NCBI GenBank assembly: GCA_030704615.1
Contig: CM060731.1
Span: forward strand, 64,274,756-64,338,755
DNA from: Takakia lepidozioides
Lineage: Eukaryota > Streptophyta > Takakiopsida > Takakiales > Takakiaceae
Reading direction: 5' to 3'
Length of the DNA stretch: 64,000 nt
A model generated the notes under the pieces. The model was given only the letters and a program-made list of their open reading frames with translations. It was not told the origin of the DNA and did not search any database. Of this stretch, positions 1-11,924 are shown piece by piece (position 1 is the first letter of the stretch; the number at the start of each line of letters is the position of its first letter). The position numbers and the translations under genes were made by a program.

Positions 1-1350
1 CACCATGTTCAACAACGTTTTTTTGACATCACAATGGAGGATACAGATAGTATCACAGAGTTTCTTGGGAAGATTGAAGAAGTGCATTGTGAGCTCACGA
101 ATCTCGGAGATAACACCTTCACATACACGATAGTCATGGCCAAAATCCTCAGTCAGCTACCGGCAGTATATGGACCATTCCAGTCATCTTGGGAAAACGT
201 CCCTGCCACTGAGCCAACTATTAGCGTCATGACCGGAAGACTGATCAGAGAAGAGTCCAGAATACGAGATTAGGAGAACAGATCAGCAAGCAAAAGCGCT
301 AGTGTTACTGCATTTGCTGCATCGTTCAAGAGAAAGTCTGGTTCCCAATCTGGACAGCCACAGCTGACCCCGGAACAACGTGAGCAGTGCCGGAAGGAGA
401 TTGCTAAACGGAAGAAAACCACTACATGCTTCAATTGTGGAGAAACGGGTCATTGGGGGAAAGAATGCCCGCACCCCAAGAAGTCACCGGAGAATAAAGA
501 GGAGCCGAAACTTGAGAGTAGAAGCAAGCCTGCTCACAGAGCTTTCGTGGCCGCGGGACGTGGACCCTGCTCTCAAAACTGGTATGTGGATAGCTGTTGT
601 TCCCAACACATGTGTCAACATCGCAACCGGTATTCTACATATCATGATATCTCAGCAGAGAAGCAACCAGTTGAAGGCATTAATTGGAGGTGTTGTTCTA
701 TATGCACAAGGAATTGGTGATATAATTTTCCACACTTGGGTTGATGGAAGACAGACCATTGGGATCCTCAAGGACGTTGTGCATGTGCCGCATCTTGGAA
801 GAAATTTATTCTCCACCTCCCGAGGGGTCCAAAAGGGAATTGACACCCTTCATACTCATGGCAGATGTTACATCCTCGCCGATGGGGCCGTTGTCATGAA
901 AGGAGTAGAAGAATTTGGTGTTTACCGACTTCTGATGGAAGTTGTTCCACCATCGGGCTCGCATTCTCTTCCACTATCATTGGTGTCGAGAGCAAGAAAG
1001 ACAGTACCCAAAGCTTGGATATTTGGCACAAACGGCTTGGGCACTTACATCATCACATGATCACTCACATGGAAAATCGTGACATGGTCGATGGTTTGAT
1101 CATTTCAGGACGAAGATGAGCTCCGCCTTTTTGCATTGGGTGTGCCTACAGGAAAAGCCACCGGGCGCCATTTCCATGGAATGAGCATCGCCAAAAATCG
1201 GCTGTAGTTGGAGACCTTGTCCATTGCGATCTTTGTGGCCCTATCAACGTGTTAAGCATTGGTGGTGCAAAGTATTTTGCCTTATTCAATGATGATCACA
1301 CGGGTTTAAGAGTTATTTTCTGTATCAAACAAAAATCAGCCACGCTCTCG
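1..1350 (+). mobile_element. Copia (Ty1) gag-pol 5' part, decayed
   Basis: Seen: a gag segment at 34-273; a CCHC zinc knuckle at about 427-468 (CFNCGETGHWGKEC); a protease region near 580-612 reading WYVDSCCSQHM, where the family's DSG/A active site is changed to DSCCS; a pre-integrase HHCC zinc-binding segment near 1020-1150 (IWHKRLGH, then CIGC); and the first part of the integrase core near 1200-1350 (VHCDLCGP). The domain order gag, knuckle, protease, integrase is that of Copia elements. Several frame changes and stops break it, and the catalytic glycine of the protease is gone, so it is dead. It runs off the left edge of the window. Integrase coding stops at about 1350, where a CACTA-like end begins; matching integrase sequence resumes at 18,251. 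Confidence 0.85.
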
Positions 1351-1960
1351 CACTACTACAGATTAATGTTTTTATGACCACGAGTGATATAAACCTTGGT
1401 AACCATGACTATACATGTGACTGCGAGGTGATGAAACCCATTGTTGGGCGTATTTTAATTTATTTTAATCTAATGCAGTCATATGTTTTACTACATGACT
1501 AGGAGCCGCGGTCAAACATTGTTGACCACGAATATAAGCTTGGTTTATATAACTAGTAGTCATACGCAATATTACACGTCAGACACGTGCCATATAAGCT
1601 TATGACTAAATGACTACACCAGTACTACACATTGATGACATGCCATAAAAGCTTATGATTAGATGACTACAGGAGGTTCACAGCTCTGTTTATATGACTA
1701 TATCATTACACGTGGCATCTTAAGGCATATACATGAATGGGTTCATCCATTGGATGACCTCATCCATCTATCTTTAACGAAGCATTTGTGTCAATGGAAT
1801 GACACAAAGTGCAAAAAGTTAAAAATGCCAACGTTCAACCGTGAACACAGAGGGCTGGGACTTAGCCTCTTTTTGTCTCCCGCGCGAGCCGAAGCAGTGA
1901 GAATTTGTGTCATGGAACGGGATGATCACAGGATATGCAATGCACGGGCGTGGAATTGAG
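1351..1960. mobile_element. Possible CACTA end with ATGACT/AGTCAT palindromes
   Basis: Position 1351 starts CACTACTACAGATTAATG, which resembles the end of the 807-bp CACTA at 39,632 (CACTAAAACAGATCGCGG); in both a TTTATGAC motif follows within a few bases. The following 600 bases hold scattered ATGACTAC, TATGACTA and AGTCATA motifs, also typical of the 39.6-40.4 kb element. No matching right end was found, so this is either a truncated element or the left border of a larger one. No coding content recognised. Confidence 0.45.
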
Positions 1961-1989
1961 GCTTTACAACCTATTCTTGAGCAACTGAT

Positions 1990-2996
1990 GCAGCTTTTTT
2001 GAGCTTATTCTTTGAGCAAATGATGCAGGAAGGGCGAGGATATGCACTGCGGGGGTGTTGTATAGAGGCTTCGGAGACGTATGAGCCAATAATGCGGGAA
2101 GGGGTGAAGCTGGACCGGGTCACGTTCGTTTGTGTTTGCAATGCGTGTGTGAGCCTGGCAGCCCTGGAGAAGGATAAAAGATCCATGGTGCCATTGTCAA
2201 ATTTGGAATTGTACCCGATGTCATTCTGAACAATACCCTCATGGACATGTATGCCAAATGTGGCAGTATTGAGGATAGAAAGAGAGTGTTTGAGAATATG
2301 GCTGAACGAAATGTCGTGTCCTGGAGTGTGATGATCACGAGATATTTCCCAGCATGGATGCGGGATGGAGGCATTGGAGACCTATGAGCAAATGATGCGG
2401 TGACCTGGTCACGTTCGTTTGTATATGCAATGCGTGTGCGAGCCTGGTAGCCCTGGAAAAGGGCAAAGAGGTTCATGGTGACATCATCAAAGTTGGAATT
2501 GTACCTGACGTCATTCTGAACAATACCCTCGTGGACATGTATGCGAAATGTGGGTGCATCGAGGATGCGAAGGGAGTTTGCAACATTATGGCTCAACGAT
2601 GCTTGCGGGGTATGCACAACAAGGTTGCGGGAAGGAAGCTTTGGAGACCTACGATCAAATGATGGCGGAAGGGGTGAAGCCCGACCACATCACGTTTGAT
2701 TGCATTTGCAATTTGCATGTGCAAGCCTAGCAGCCCTGGAAAAGGGCAAAGAGGTCCATGGTGACATTGTCATAGCTGGAATTGTACCCAATGTCATTTT
2801 GAACAGTACTCTCGTGGACATATATGCAAAATGTGGGTGCATTGAGGATACAAAGGGAGTGTTCAACAGTATGGCTGAACGAGATGTGGTGTCGTGGAGT
2901 GCGATGATTGCAGGATATGCACAGCAAGGGCGCGGGATAGAGGCTTTGGAGACCTATAAGAACCTTCTTCAACACATTTCAACCTGTTTTCCCTAG
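1990..2996 (+). pseudogene. Degenerate PPR-repeat fragment (PLS type)
   Basis: Three partial runs of pentatricopeptide repeats in changing frames. The clearest is at 2700-2960, with ALEKGKEVHGDIV, DIYAKCGCIEDTKGVF and ERDVVSWSAMIAGYAQQG, the usual wording of plant PLS-class PPR proteins, which bind organellar RNA. Near-identical motifs at 2040-2330 and 2400-2640 are broken by frameshifts and stops. No start, organellar targeting sequence or C-terminal E/DYW domain is visible. The fragment ends at 2960-2996 in a dispersed repeat (ACCTTCTTCAACACATTTCA) that also follows PPR pieces elsewhere in the window. Probably a captured or duplicated gene piece, not functional. Confidence 0.8.
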
Positions 2997-3119
2997 ATTT
3001 TCAGGTTGAATTCTACAAGTTAGCTTGTTGGTGCAAAAAGGTGAATGCCTGTTGGAAGCGCAAGTTTGCATAGGAACTTGTGTGATAAGTAGGGTTAGGG
3101 TGTTTGCTGGAACAAATCT

Positions 3120-3480
3120 AGGCTGTCATTGTCAGCTGCTAGCAGCAAGGCAAGGATGTGTGCATGATTTGTGCAGAGGCAGAGATAGCTGAAGGAGCAG
3201 GGATAGAGAGTGGGTCCAGATTCATCCAAGAGGGCCAGATTTCAAGATTACTTATGATTCCATGTGGAGCAATAGCTACAAGAAACCTGCATGGATAGAT
3301 GGTCAACCGGATGCCACAGCAGCAGCGGCACAACTGATATTTTAATCAAGGCACCTTCTTCAACACATTTCACCCTGTTTTTCCTCTTATCAGAATCGGC
3401 CCTAATTTTCCATGTTGAATTCTGCAAGTTAGCTGGTTGAGTGAATGTAGTTTGGAGTGCAAGCCTCAATTCCCAGGAGG
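3120..3480 (+). repeat. Dispersed repeat found next to PPR fragments
   Basis: About 360 bases that recur inverted at 17,420-17,870 and at 24,900-25,440. One frame reads ITYDSMWSNSYKKPAWIDG followed by an alanine-rich stretch and QLI, then the ACCTTCTTCAACACATTTCACCC block. At 25,440-25,560 the same reading is fused directly to PPR repeats. The function of the encoded tail is not recognised. Confidence 0.65.
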
Positions 3481-4834
3481 TGTGCATTTAGTCATACATA
3501 AGATTTTAGGTGGAGGATAGGTTGTTAGTCTGAATGGGATAGACGTGAGAGCCGAATGCAGCCTTCCATTGTTGTGATCACGCATGCAGGAAGGGCGGGT
3601 TACGCCAACCCCAAAAACTCCCCCTCCCCGCGATGACTCCCTTGTAAGTCCCTTCACCTCTTTACGATATTTATTGGTCCTAAACTATGCCTTTCTGAAA
3701 TTAGTCATTGCATTGTCCCTCCCAGAATTGCACATGATCGTCGTGTAGAACCTATTTTGGGGGGATTCCTGCTGCTAAAACATCTTCGCTTCTCTTCTTG
3801 GCCAGAAGGTCATTGTTGTTGGTATTTTTTAGTATGGCAACTAGAAAGAATTGACGGATGCCCAGGACCATGATGACTCTCGGTTGCACAGGAACTACCT
3901 ATCTCCTCCCCTGTCTTACACCACCTTCTTTTGTGGCACTCTGGAAAGGATTGAAGGGCTCTCACATGTGATGGAAACTGTCTTGAATCATGGGGCAAAG
4001 GGCCAAGTGTAGGATTGTCCTTTGCCTCAGTTCTCACTCTACCACAAAGAAGTCTAACTGACTACACGGGTACAAGTATTTGGGTGGAAGAAGAAAATTT
4101 TGACATTGCGCAAGAGTCTGGAACACGATTTACATTTGAAGCTGATTGCATGGTCAGATCGTCGTGAACATTGGCGAGCGTCCTCTCCATTCTCTACTAA
4201 AGTACACACCTCTTCTTGTTGGGCTGAATGTCTTTCAACCTCGGCTGCTATTTGTTGTGTGTTTGTTACCAGAATCATCCTTAAAGGAGGAAAGGGAGCC
4301 AACCACTATAGGTCTCATTTTTCAAGTTTGTGTTATTATCTACTGGGGGTGTATGCTTCTTGTTGTTAGATGATGGACTCCATGTAGGGTCAAGCCTTAT
4401 CCTTGGAAGCTATAGAATGTGCCAGTGGTTGGTGGGTTGACTGTTAAATATGCAAAATTGTACTGTGTTTTGGGTGACTCATCACGCCTAGAGTGTGGCA
4501 AGGCATCCTCTCAATCACTGGTTTTGCACACCTGGGGTAAGGAGCACTCGTGGGAGAAGAGGGTAGTTGAGCACTGGAAGTGTACCATGGCAGGTGGCTG
4601 ACAAGATGATGGGACAGTTGCACCGCTCTAGGGCCCGCCAAAACCCCAATACGACCTACATATGGTAGGGTGTGTGCTCAAGATTGACTTGACCTGTTAT
4701 CAACATGTCGCAATGAGGCATCAATGCAGGGCGTGCTAAAAGATATGATAGGAAGGCCCTAAATCACATTGAGACTGAAAGAGAGCACAAACTGTGGAGT
4801 AGGGAGATATGATACATAGACATGCAAATGAAGT
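3481..4834. other. No gene recognised
   Basis: Only short frames on both strands, without recognisable domains, splice context or strong repeats. Confidence 0.5.
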
Positions 4835-5209
4835 TTGTTGCACAAGAAACACTTATTATTGTGGATGGTCAATGACTTGCACTTGTTTGCCAACATAAGG
4901 AAGGAGGCAAAGGAGAGGCATGTGATGCATATGCCACGGAAGGAGATTGAGTACGAGTTAGAGGTAGAGAGTATCAACAGGTTCTATGAGCGCGAGGGTA
5001 GCTACCGTGTGAGCAGCTCACGTGAGCACGCTCACGCTTTGCAGCCCGCAATGATAAACCCCAAAGGAGAAACGGAAGCCAGAATCCCAGAACAGTAACC
5101 TTCACTCAAACGGCACATGGGAATCCAACCCAAAAATCAATTAAAATAGTTAAAATTAAAACAAAACCAGCATCCATGTTCTACCATTGAAACAGGCTGG
5201 ACATTAAGG

Positions 5210-6250
5210 TGGCGTCATTCGCAGCCCTCACAAGGAACATGACAATTCAACCCAAAAACCAAAAATAAAAATAAAAATGAAATAAAAGCATTGACGAGGA
5301 GTCATGTTCGTAGAAACAGGCTCGGCATTAAGGTGGCGTCAACGCCACCTTAATTCCCAGCCCCTGTTAGAGCTTAATTGTAGCCCAGAAGACAACCCAG
5401 ATTAAGGTGCCGTGAACGACACCTTAATTCCCAGCCCCTGTTGGAACCAAAAACAAGAAAAACAATAAAAACTAAATAAAAGCCTTGGCGAGGAGCCATG
5501 TTCGTAGAGGGAAACGGGCTCGGCATTAAGGTGGTGTCAACGACATCTTAATTCCTAGCCTTTGTTGGAACATGACAATTCACCCCAAAAACAATATAAA
5601 AAAAAACAATAAAAACAAAATAAAAGCCTTGGCGAGGAGCCATGTTTGTAGAGGGAAACAGGCTCGGCATTAAGGTGGCGTCAACGCCACCTTAATTCCC
5701 AGCCCCTGTTAGAGCTTAATTCCAGCCCAGAAGACCAACCAGATTAAGGTGTTGTCAACGACACCTTGATTCCCAGCCCCTATCACCCCAAAAACAAGAA
5801 AAACAATAAAAGCTAAATAAAAGCCTTGGCGAGGAGCCATGTTCGTAGAGGGAAACAACGGCATTAAGGTGGCGTCAATGCCACATTAATTCCCAGCCCC
5901 TGTTTGAGCTTAATTCCATCCCAGAAGACCAATCAGATTAAGGTGTCATCAACGACACCTTAATTCCCAGCCCATGTTGGAACATGACAATTCACCCCAA
6001 AAACAATAAAAACAATAAAAACTAAATAAAAGCCTTGGCGAGCAGCCATGTTCAAGGGAAACAGGCTCAGCATTAAGGTGGCGTCAACGCCACCTCAATT
6101 CCCAGCCCCGGTTAGAGCTTAATTCCAGCCCAGAAGACCAATCTGGCACATTCGGGGAAATATATATATATATGGTTTTTTTCTTTTTTTCCCCGAATGT
6201 GCCAGATTAAGGTGTCGTCAACGACACCTTAATTCCCAGCCCCTATTGGA
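5210..6250. repeat. Palindrome array, family 1 (ATTAAGGTGGCGT arms)
   Basis: Repeated perfect or near-perfect hairpins with arms ATTAAGGTGGCGT / ACGCCACCTTAAT, and a sister type ATTAAGGTGTCGT / ACGACACCTTAAT, alternating in a higher-order unit. Spacers are conserved and AT-rich (AAAAACAATAAAAACTAAAT, then GCCTTGGCGAGGAGCCATGT). Arms show compensatory-looking variants. No coding content. Confidence 0.9.
6143..6205. repeat. 63-bp foldback insertion nested in the array
   Basis: CTGGCACATTCGGGGAAA at 6143 is answered by TTTCCCCGAATGTGCCAG ending at 6205, with a TA/T-rich loop. Sister array units read straight through this point (near 5735 and 5935), giving a natural empty site. Confidence 0.85.
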
Positions 6251-6449
6251 ACATGACCATTCACCCCAAAAACAATAAAAACAATAAAAACTAAATAAAA
6301 GCCTTGGCAAGCAGCCATGTTCATAGAGGGAAACATGCTCACGTGAGCTGCTCACAACACGCCCCTATGAGCGCGTGTGTACGTTCACCAATCATCAGAG
6401 GATGGCCGATCCTTTAATGGATGTTCTTATTTACTTCTTAAAAAAGTAA

Positions 6450-6740
6450 GCTTCTCTTGAGCCCATCACAAGTTTGCCTTCATTGGAATTGTCTCTCATC
6501 TTTCTTATTTCACACTGTAGCTCAACTTTAGGGCTGGAGACATGATACTGCCATTGTGACAACATGAAAGTATCCAAAAACACGTAATAGAGATGAGGAG
6601 AAGCTGTGGATGAATACTTTTCTGACCCAAGTCAATGAGGTTTACTATTTCATGAGCAGAAACCATGAGCCATGAACCATGAGCCGCATGAGCGGTGAGC
6701 CGAAGTCTAAGACACGCGGATTTCATGAGCGGACTCCTCC
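6450..6740. other. Gene-free stretch, CATGAG-rich
   Basis: Contains CATGAGC/GCTCATG motifs at 6650-6730 that recur at 43,130-43,170; otherwise nothing recognised. Confidence 0.4.
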
Positions 6741-7300
6741 AAATTTGGAAATGCGGCAGATTAAAAAAGTATTAAAATAATAGGTTTTTTTTATTTGACC
6801 TTGCCGTTTTTGGAAGTTCCAGATCCTGTAATGCGGCAAAGATATGTCGTCAGTAACAACTCCGCTCATGGTTTTTTAGATCCGCTCATGGAAATGAGTG
6901 ACCGTGCAACGAGAAATCCAGGATACCACGGCAAAAGGACGTCGCATACTGGCCTGTATAGAGTATTCCGCGGTTTTATATGCCTTAACATTGGAATGAA
7001 GCTCACCCTTCTGCTGCGATTGAACCAATAGAGTCTGCACCAATAGAATCTGCAGTATTTCACAATTCTGTCATCTTCGGGTATTCGGCGGGAAAGGTTT
7101 GCGACTCAACTGGGAAATGCGGTGCCGCATTAGGGTTCGCACGTGCAAAATTTCTAGGGGGTTTGGTGTTGGCGACGGTCGGCTCCCTGAAGGCTGGGTG
7201 CGACTATCTTGCTATGACGAAGGCCGCAACTACCAGTACCTACGACATTACTTGGAAATGCGGCGCCGCAATTTCTTGCCGGGGGTCCAATGAGGAAAGC
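6740..7300. repeat. Palindromes of family 2, 3' side of the MULE
   Basis: Hairpins GGAAATGCGG...CCGCAATTTC at 7110-7135 and 7253-7275, and a half site at 6750, share arms with the array at 11.9-13.8 kb on the other side of the MULE transposase. They may be the subterminal zone of that element; no clear target duplication was found. Confidence 0.6.
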
Positions 7301-7554
7301 AAAGTTTGGGAGAGCAGAAAAACAGGAACCCTCCAACAAACAAAAAATACAAGCACGTGGAAACAGAAGTGAATGACATAGTATTATCTTAGTTCGAGCA
7401 AAACAGGTTACTGGTAGGCAAGACATAAGTCAGACCTTTCTGTGGCCAGAGTTAGAGGTACTTGCAGCAGTACAATTTTACTATAACTGAAACTCCGAAA
7501 AGGATGGGCATACCATTGTGTGGGGTACCATTGGGTGGGGACCGCAAGCCAAGC

Positions 7555-10500
7555 TCACTGGTCCCCTGGATCCATATTCAGAAGAGTGTACACCTCTGGG
7601 GGGCTCAACCCTGGTGCATGTATGAAGTGATGAGTTGTGGAATTACACCGGAGTCTCTTTAGGTACACGTAGTACAGATGCTTGCAAGGGCAGTATGATG
7701 CCTCCTTCTTCGCCATGATCTGGAAGTCGGTACAATTGCAGGTGGGTAATTCTGAAATGGTGATGGTGTACACCTCATTGCGAACAGCTGAGCCTGCCTT
7801 GGCCATCTGATACACACGCCCAAAGCCTGGTGGGGGCACTTCTGTCGAGCTCTGGATTGTACACTTCATCCGAAGTGCATTCCCCATCTTTGTCTCGTTC
7901 ACTTTTGAGGGAGGTCGCCACCTCTTCGGTTTCCCCCAACGGTATGTAGGATGCTTAAAGCTGTCGCGTCCCATTGTTCTTGCTCTCACAGGGGTCGGTG
8001 GTGGAGGCTGTGGAAGCGGAAATGGTTGTCTGGGGACGTCAGTGCGCTGCACCATCCGAAATCCTACGGCAGTAAGGGCGTCGGCCTCAACCTAACTCAG
8101 ATCGCAGCCTCGTTCCACCGGCCACACCGGGGGAGCCTCTGGCATTGTTTGTATGCCGTACTTGGGCTTTCCATACACGCAAGTCATAATGTCGTGCCTG
8201 CAGAACCAGAACTGGGTGGTTGTCACCTCCGCAAACTTTGCATGGACAAATCTTCCTGTAAAAGTAGGAGCAGGGACAGCCCCATCTGGATTCCTCCTTA
8301 TCATCTCTAAACAACGGTGTCGTGTATCCACTCCCATTGTTCTTGCTCTCACAGGGGTCGGTGGTGGAGGTTGTGGAAGCGGAAATGGTTGTCTGGGGAC
8401 GTCAGTGCGCTGCACCATCCGAAATCCTGCGGCAGTAAGGGCGTCGGCCTCAACCTAACTCAGATCGCAGCCTGGTTCCACCGGCCACACCGGGGGCCTC
8501 TGGCATTGTTTGTATGCCTTACTTGGGCTTTCCATACACGCAAGTCATAATGTCGTGCCTGCAGAACCAGAACTGGGTGGTTGTCGCCTCCGCAAACTTT
8601 GCATGGACAAATCTTCCTGTAAAAGTAGGAGCATGGATAGCCCCATCTGGATTCCTCCTTATCATCTCTAAACAACGGTGTTGTGTATCCACTCGAATTG
8701 CAAAACACCTGCCTCGAAACGCCGGCTTTGTGCGAGCAATTCTCCACTGTGACGCAGACACAGTCATCTCCACAATGGCTTGGCCATACTGCATAACAGC
8801 GGGCGGAATATGGGGCAAGTGAGCGGTGGGAATTTCTTGCACGGAATCCCCGCTTGAAGGCGATGGCGATCTGAAAACTCTTGGGCTTCCACTGCTGGAA
8901 GACACATTGTGCGGCAACATGACGGGACCTCGAGGTGCTGTCCGAATGTTCCTATTGGATCTCTTGGAATCCTCTTCGCACTCGGGTTCCTCTTCGCACC
9001 CGGGTTCCTCTTCAATCCTCCGCCTCACAGGGCGAGTACGGACGTCCCCCTCTAGGTGTTCACCTGTGCGGTGCAGAGGCGTCCCTTTGATCTTCTCTCG
9101 CAATGTTGTCGCCCATTTCAGTGGATTCTTCGACCTCGAAGCTGTTCGTACCAACAATTCCTCCCTGTCTGGCCCAAAGCCCCATTGTTTCCCGCTTAGG
9201 AACTTGTAGTACGTGGCTTGCTGCATGATTGCTCTGTCGATGTCCTCCGTTGTGGCCATCACTACGTCCACCAGATGTGCGGCAGAAGACGCTCGCCAGG
9301 AGGAGTGGACTGATTCTGCCATATTCGTGTTCAGCATGTCCGTGTCGGAATCCAAGCACCGCTCCTACAAGGACAGAAACAATGGTGAGGGACCAATGAA
9401 AAGGTCCGTAATAGAACGACAATTGCACGAAAAGTCTGGCATCATACCTCCCGCATGTACTGTCCGAACTGTCGATACCAGAAATGCCACCACCCCAACC
9501 AGCTGTGCAAGGCTCCCAGATTGGTTGTCTCCACTGCACCTGACGTGTTCCACCGATGATAGCAAACTTAACCTCCGCGTCATCAAATGTGGGTGCATCC
9601 TTCCACGCCGTACAAAGGACACGGTGTTCAGCCTGGAATGAGCTAGCAACAAATTTGGTAGTGTAGTGTGATAGACTCTGCATCCAATGGAATCCACATG
9701 ATCTCTCTTTTCCCTCCATTGGAACATTGGGGTCCTCACCATACACATGCCGCACCACTGCCCAGTTGGCCTGAGCGTTGTCTGCCATGAATCCCCTGAA
9801 ATTGGGCTCTGGCAAACCCGCCCTTGCCATCTGCTCGTTTATGCCCTCCCACAGATGCATCTCTGACTGTGTGTCCTCCCCTTTCATCTTGCAGATTGCA
9901 ATCGTCATGAGCCTCTGGGAGTGATAGTCATAAATATGCGCACCCATAGTCACCCACTGATGGTTTGTAATTCGGTTGATGTGATCAAACATCACCCAAG
10001 CATTCGACAAGTTTCCAGTTGTCATGCGAGTGACCAAGTCGACTCCACTCCCAGGCCCACACGTCGACATTTTAAAAATGTAACAACGATCGGATTCGCT
10101 GCCTTGCCCTGGAAACCTGCTACCTTGGATGTATCATATCCAGTCCTTCGTTTCACCTCCAGGATTGAGTGCATATCCGACCCCCGGCCGAACTCCTGCT
10201 TGCAAGATACGATGTGATTCCGCACATTCGGACTACAAACGTGCGAGACGGACTCCAACAGGTCAAGCATCTCCTCTTCGTTCAAGGGCACTCGGTCTGA
10301 ACCATCTTCAGACATGATTTTGCCAAGAGCAATCTTGTGGGCTGCCTTCAGCTGAATCTGCTTTGGTCTGGCTCCGGGGCACAATTTCACCTCCTCTTTT
10401 ATGATGTCGTGTGCTTCCTGCACAGCCTCCCACATGTTGCCTCTCGCCAAGGGGTGGCAGTGGACCCCAATGTGTATGCAAGCTCTAGTCAAGTCCGGGA

Positions 10501-11668
10501 GCAAATGGATTACATAATATTGCTTGGCTCTGCACATGGACATGCACGTCGGTGGTTCTTTGCAATGTGCGCACTTGAAAGTACCCGCAGGAGCTTGGCT
10601 GGAGACAATGAATGGATGATGGGTTGTGCCAGTCCAATCCGTCTCGTTTCTCCGCCCTCCTTTGGAGAGAAAGTGGAAGCAGGCGGGATTGAGGCACCTC
10701 AACTTCTCCGCACAGAGGACGTATCGTACACGAACACCATCAGCAATTTTCATGCTACTGGTCTTCGTCACACACCAGGGGTGTCCGTCATGCTTTCGAT
10801 CCATGTCTGTTAACATCCCTAAGGCTTTGTTTGACGAAGTAACAGGTGGAAACTCAAAGATGACATTGTCATCGACTTCGAGAGGCAAATACGTTACCTT
10901 CCTGACTGGAAATTTGGCATAGTCGAGAGCAGCCAGCTCGGAGCGAGAACCATCGAGGTGATGTTGCCGTAGGAGCTGCACAATGGACCGGGTTGGAGTT
11001 ATGCTCAATGGTACATGCGTAGCACCTGCGGAGACGTCCATGTCGGATTTGAACGACCGTGTGGAGGAAATGGAGACCTCAATGCATTCATCTTCCTCGT
11101 CGGAAATGTCGAATACCTCCACACGAGAAGCTATGGAGGGTCTTGACGGTCCAAGTCGGGAATGATTATCGTTGCATACCTTTCTGTTGGCAGTGGCCGC
11201 CTGTCGGTTTCCCGACTCCTTTGTGGATGGTGTGGGCAGCAACTGATTTGGAAAGGGAATGGGCATTCCCACAGCTTGGTACAGGATGGTGTCTGATGGG
11301 GGTACGTGCCATTCGATTCCGCAACCTCCATCGTTACCTAGCACGACAATGGTCTCGTCAACCTGTCCAGGAACATCCTTCCTTTCTTCTTCCAAATAAA
11401 CTGTGCCCGGTTTGAGCTTGAATTTGGAACAAAGGTAAGTTTCAGTCACTCTGCAAAGTCCTCCCTCGTTTGGGATCCAGGCTCTCCCAAGTTGTGGAGG
11501 ACAGGAAACTATAGCGTAGGAATTCGGAGCCATCGAACACCGCACGAAGTTGGCAAGTGCGATGTTCACTATAGCGACAGACCAAGGCTCACAAGCACCA
11601 TGTAAGTGGATCTGCGGAGTCCATCGACAATTGGAAGTCGCACATTGAAGTGGAAAGTATTGTTTCAA
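7555..11668 (-). pseudogene. MULE transposase with SWIM finger (frameshifted)
   Basis: Mutator-like transposase read from 11,668 leftward. Order: acidic, serine-rich N-terminal part; a Cys/His zinc-finger-like segment (CAHCKEPPTCMSMC ... IHIGVHCHP) near 10,600-10,450; DDE core near 10,060-9,450 (FRGFMADNAQANW, CGFHWMQSLSHY); then WGFGPDREELL; and a C-terminal SWIM finger CNCTDFQIMAKKEASYCPCKH near 7,740-7,680. An 83-base GT-AG intron fits at 9,365-9,447, joining MREV to ERCLDSDTDML. Breaks: a frameshift in an A/T run near 10,070, another near 9,560, and a 362-bp internal tandem duplication with a stop in one copy. The 548-codon first part is otherwise open, so decay is recent. The protein cuts and moves elements by DDE chemistry. 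It lies next to palindrome arrays and a ParB-like gene. Confidence 0.85.
7971..8695. repeat. Tandem duplication of ~362 bp in the MULE gene
   Basis: The block starting CCATTGTTCTTGCTCTCACA at 7,971 returns at 8,334; both end in AACAACGGTGTYGTGTATCC. Copies differ by few bases; one has a Y-to-stop change (GTAC versus GTAA) in the minus-strand frame near 8,520. Confidence 0.9.
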
Positions 11669-11924
11669 GCTACATGCATGAAGGTGGGAGGTGTGATTCC
11701 ATATCCACTAAGTACGACAATGATGACCGATTCGGCGACGAAATAACATCTCCTGACAGTTTCTCCTGAGGGTGGATCAACCAGTATTCGCGGTCCAGAC
11801 ATGAACGTTCGCACTGACAAGTGCCAGGACTGTTAGTTAAAACGGTTAGACAACCAAGTTATGCTCATTAAGACAGGCCGCAATTGTGTTGTTTCGGAAC
11901 AATGCAACCCATTGCACATGGCTG

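Larger units (their letters stand above)
4995..6364. mobile_element. 1,370-bp TIR element, 11-bp target duplication
   Basis: CTATGAGCGCG occurs at 4984-4994 and again at 6365-6375, directly outside the element. The ends are inverted: GTGAGCAGCTCACGTGAGCA near 5008 is the reverse complement of TGCTCACGTGAGCTGCTCAC near 6336. An 8-11 bp duplication with inverted ends points to the Mutator (MULE) superfamily, non-autonomous here because no transposase lies inside. The interior is an array of long palindromes (5210-6250). Confidence 0.85.
4835..6449 (+). pseudogene. Small open frame interrupted by a TIR element
   Basis: A frame starting at 4835 (internal ATG near 4866) runs into the 11-bp target duplication at 4984-4994. 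After the inserted element, the same frame continues from the second duplication copy (6365-6375) to a TAA at 6447-6449, so the pre-insertion site kept one open frame of roughly 78 codons. Visible pieces are KEAKERHVMHMPRKEIEYEL on the left and MADPLMDVLIYFLKK on the right. The product is charged and not recognised. Whether it was a real exon is uncertain. Confidence 0.4.
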
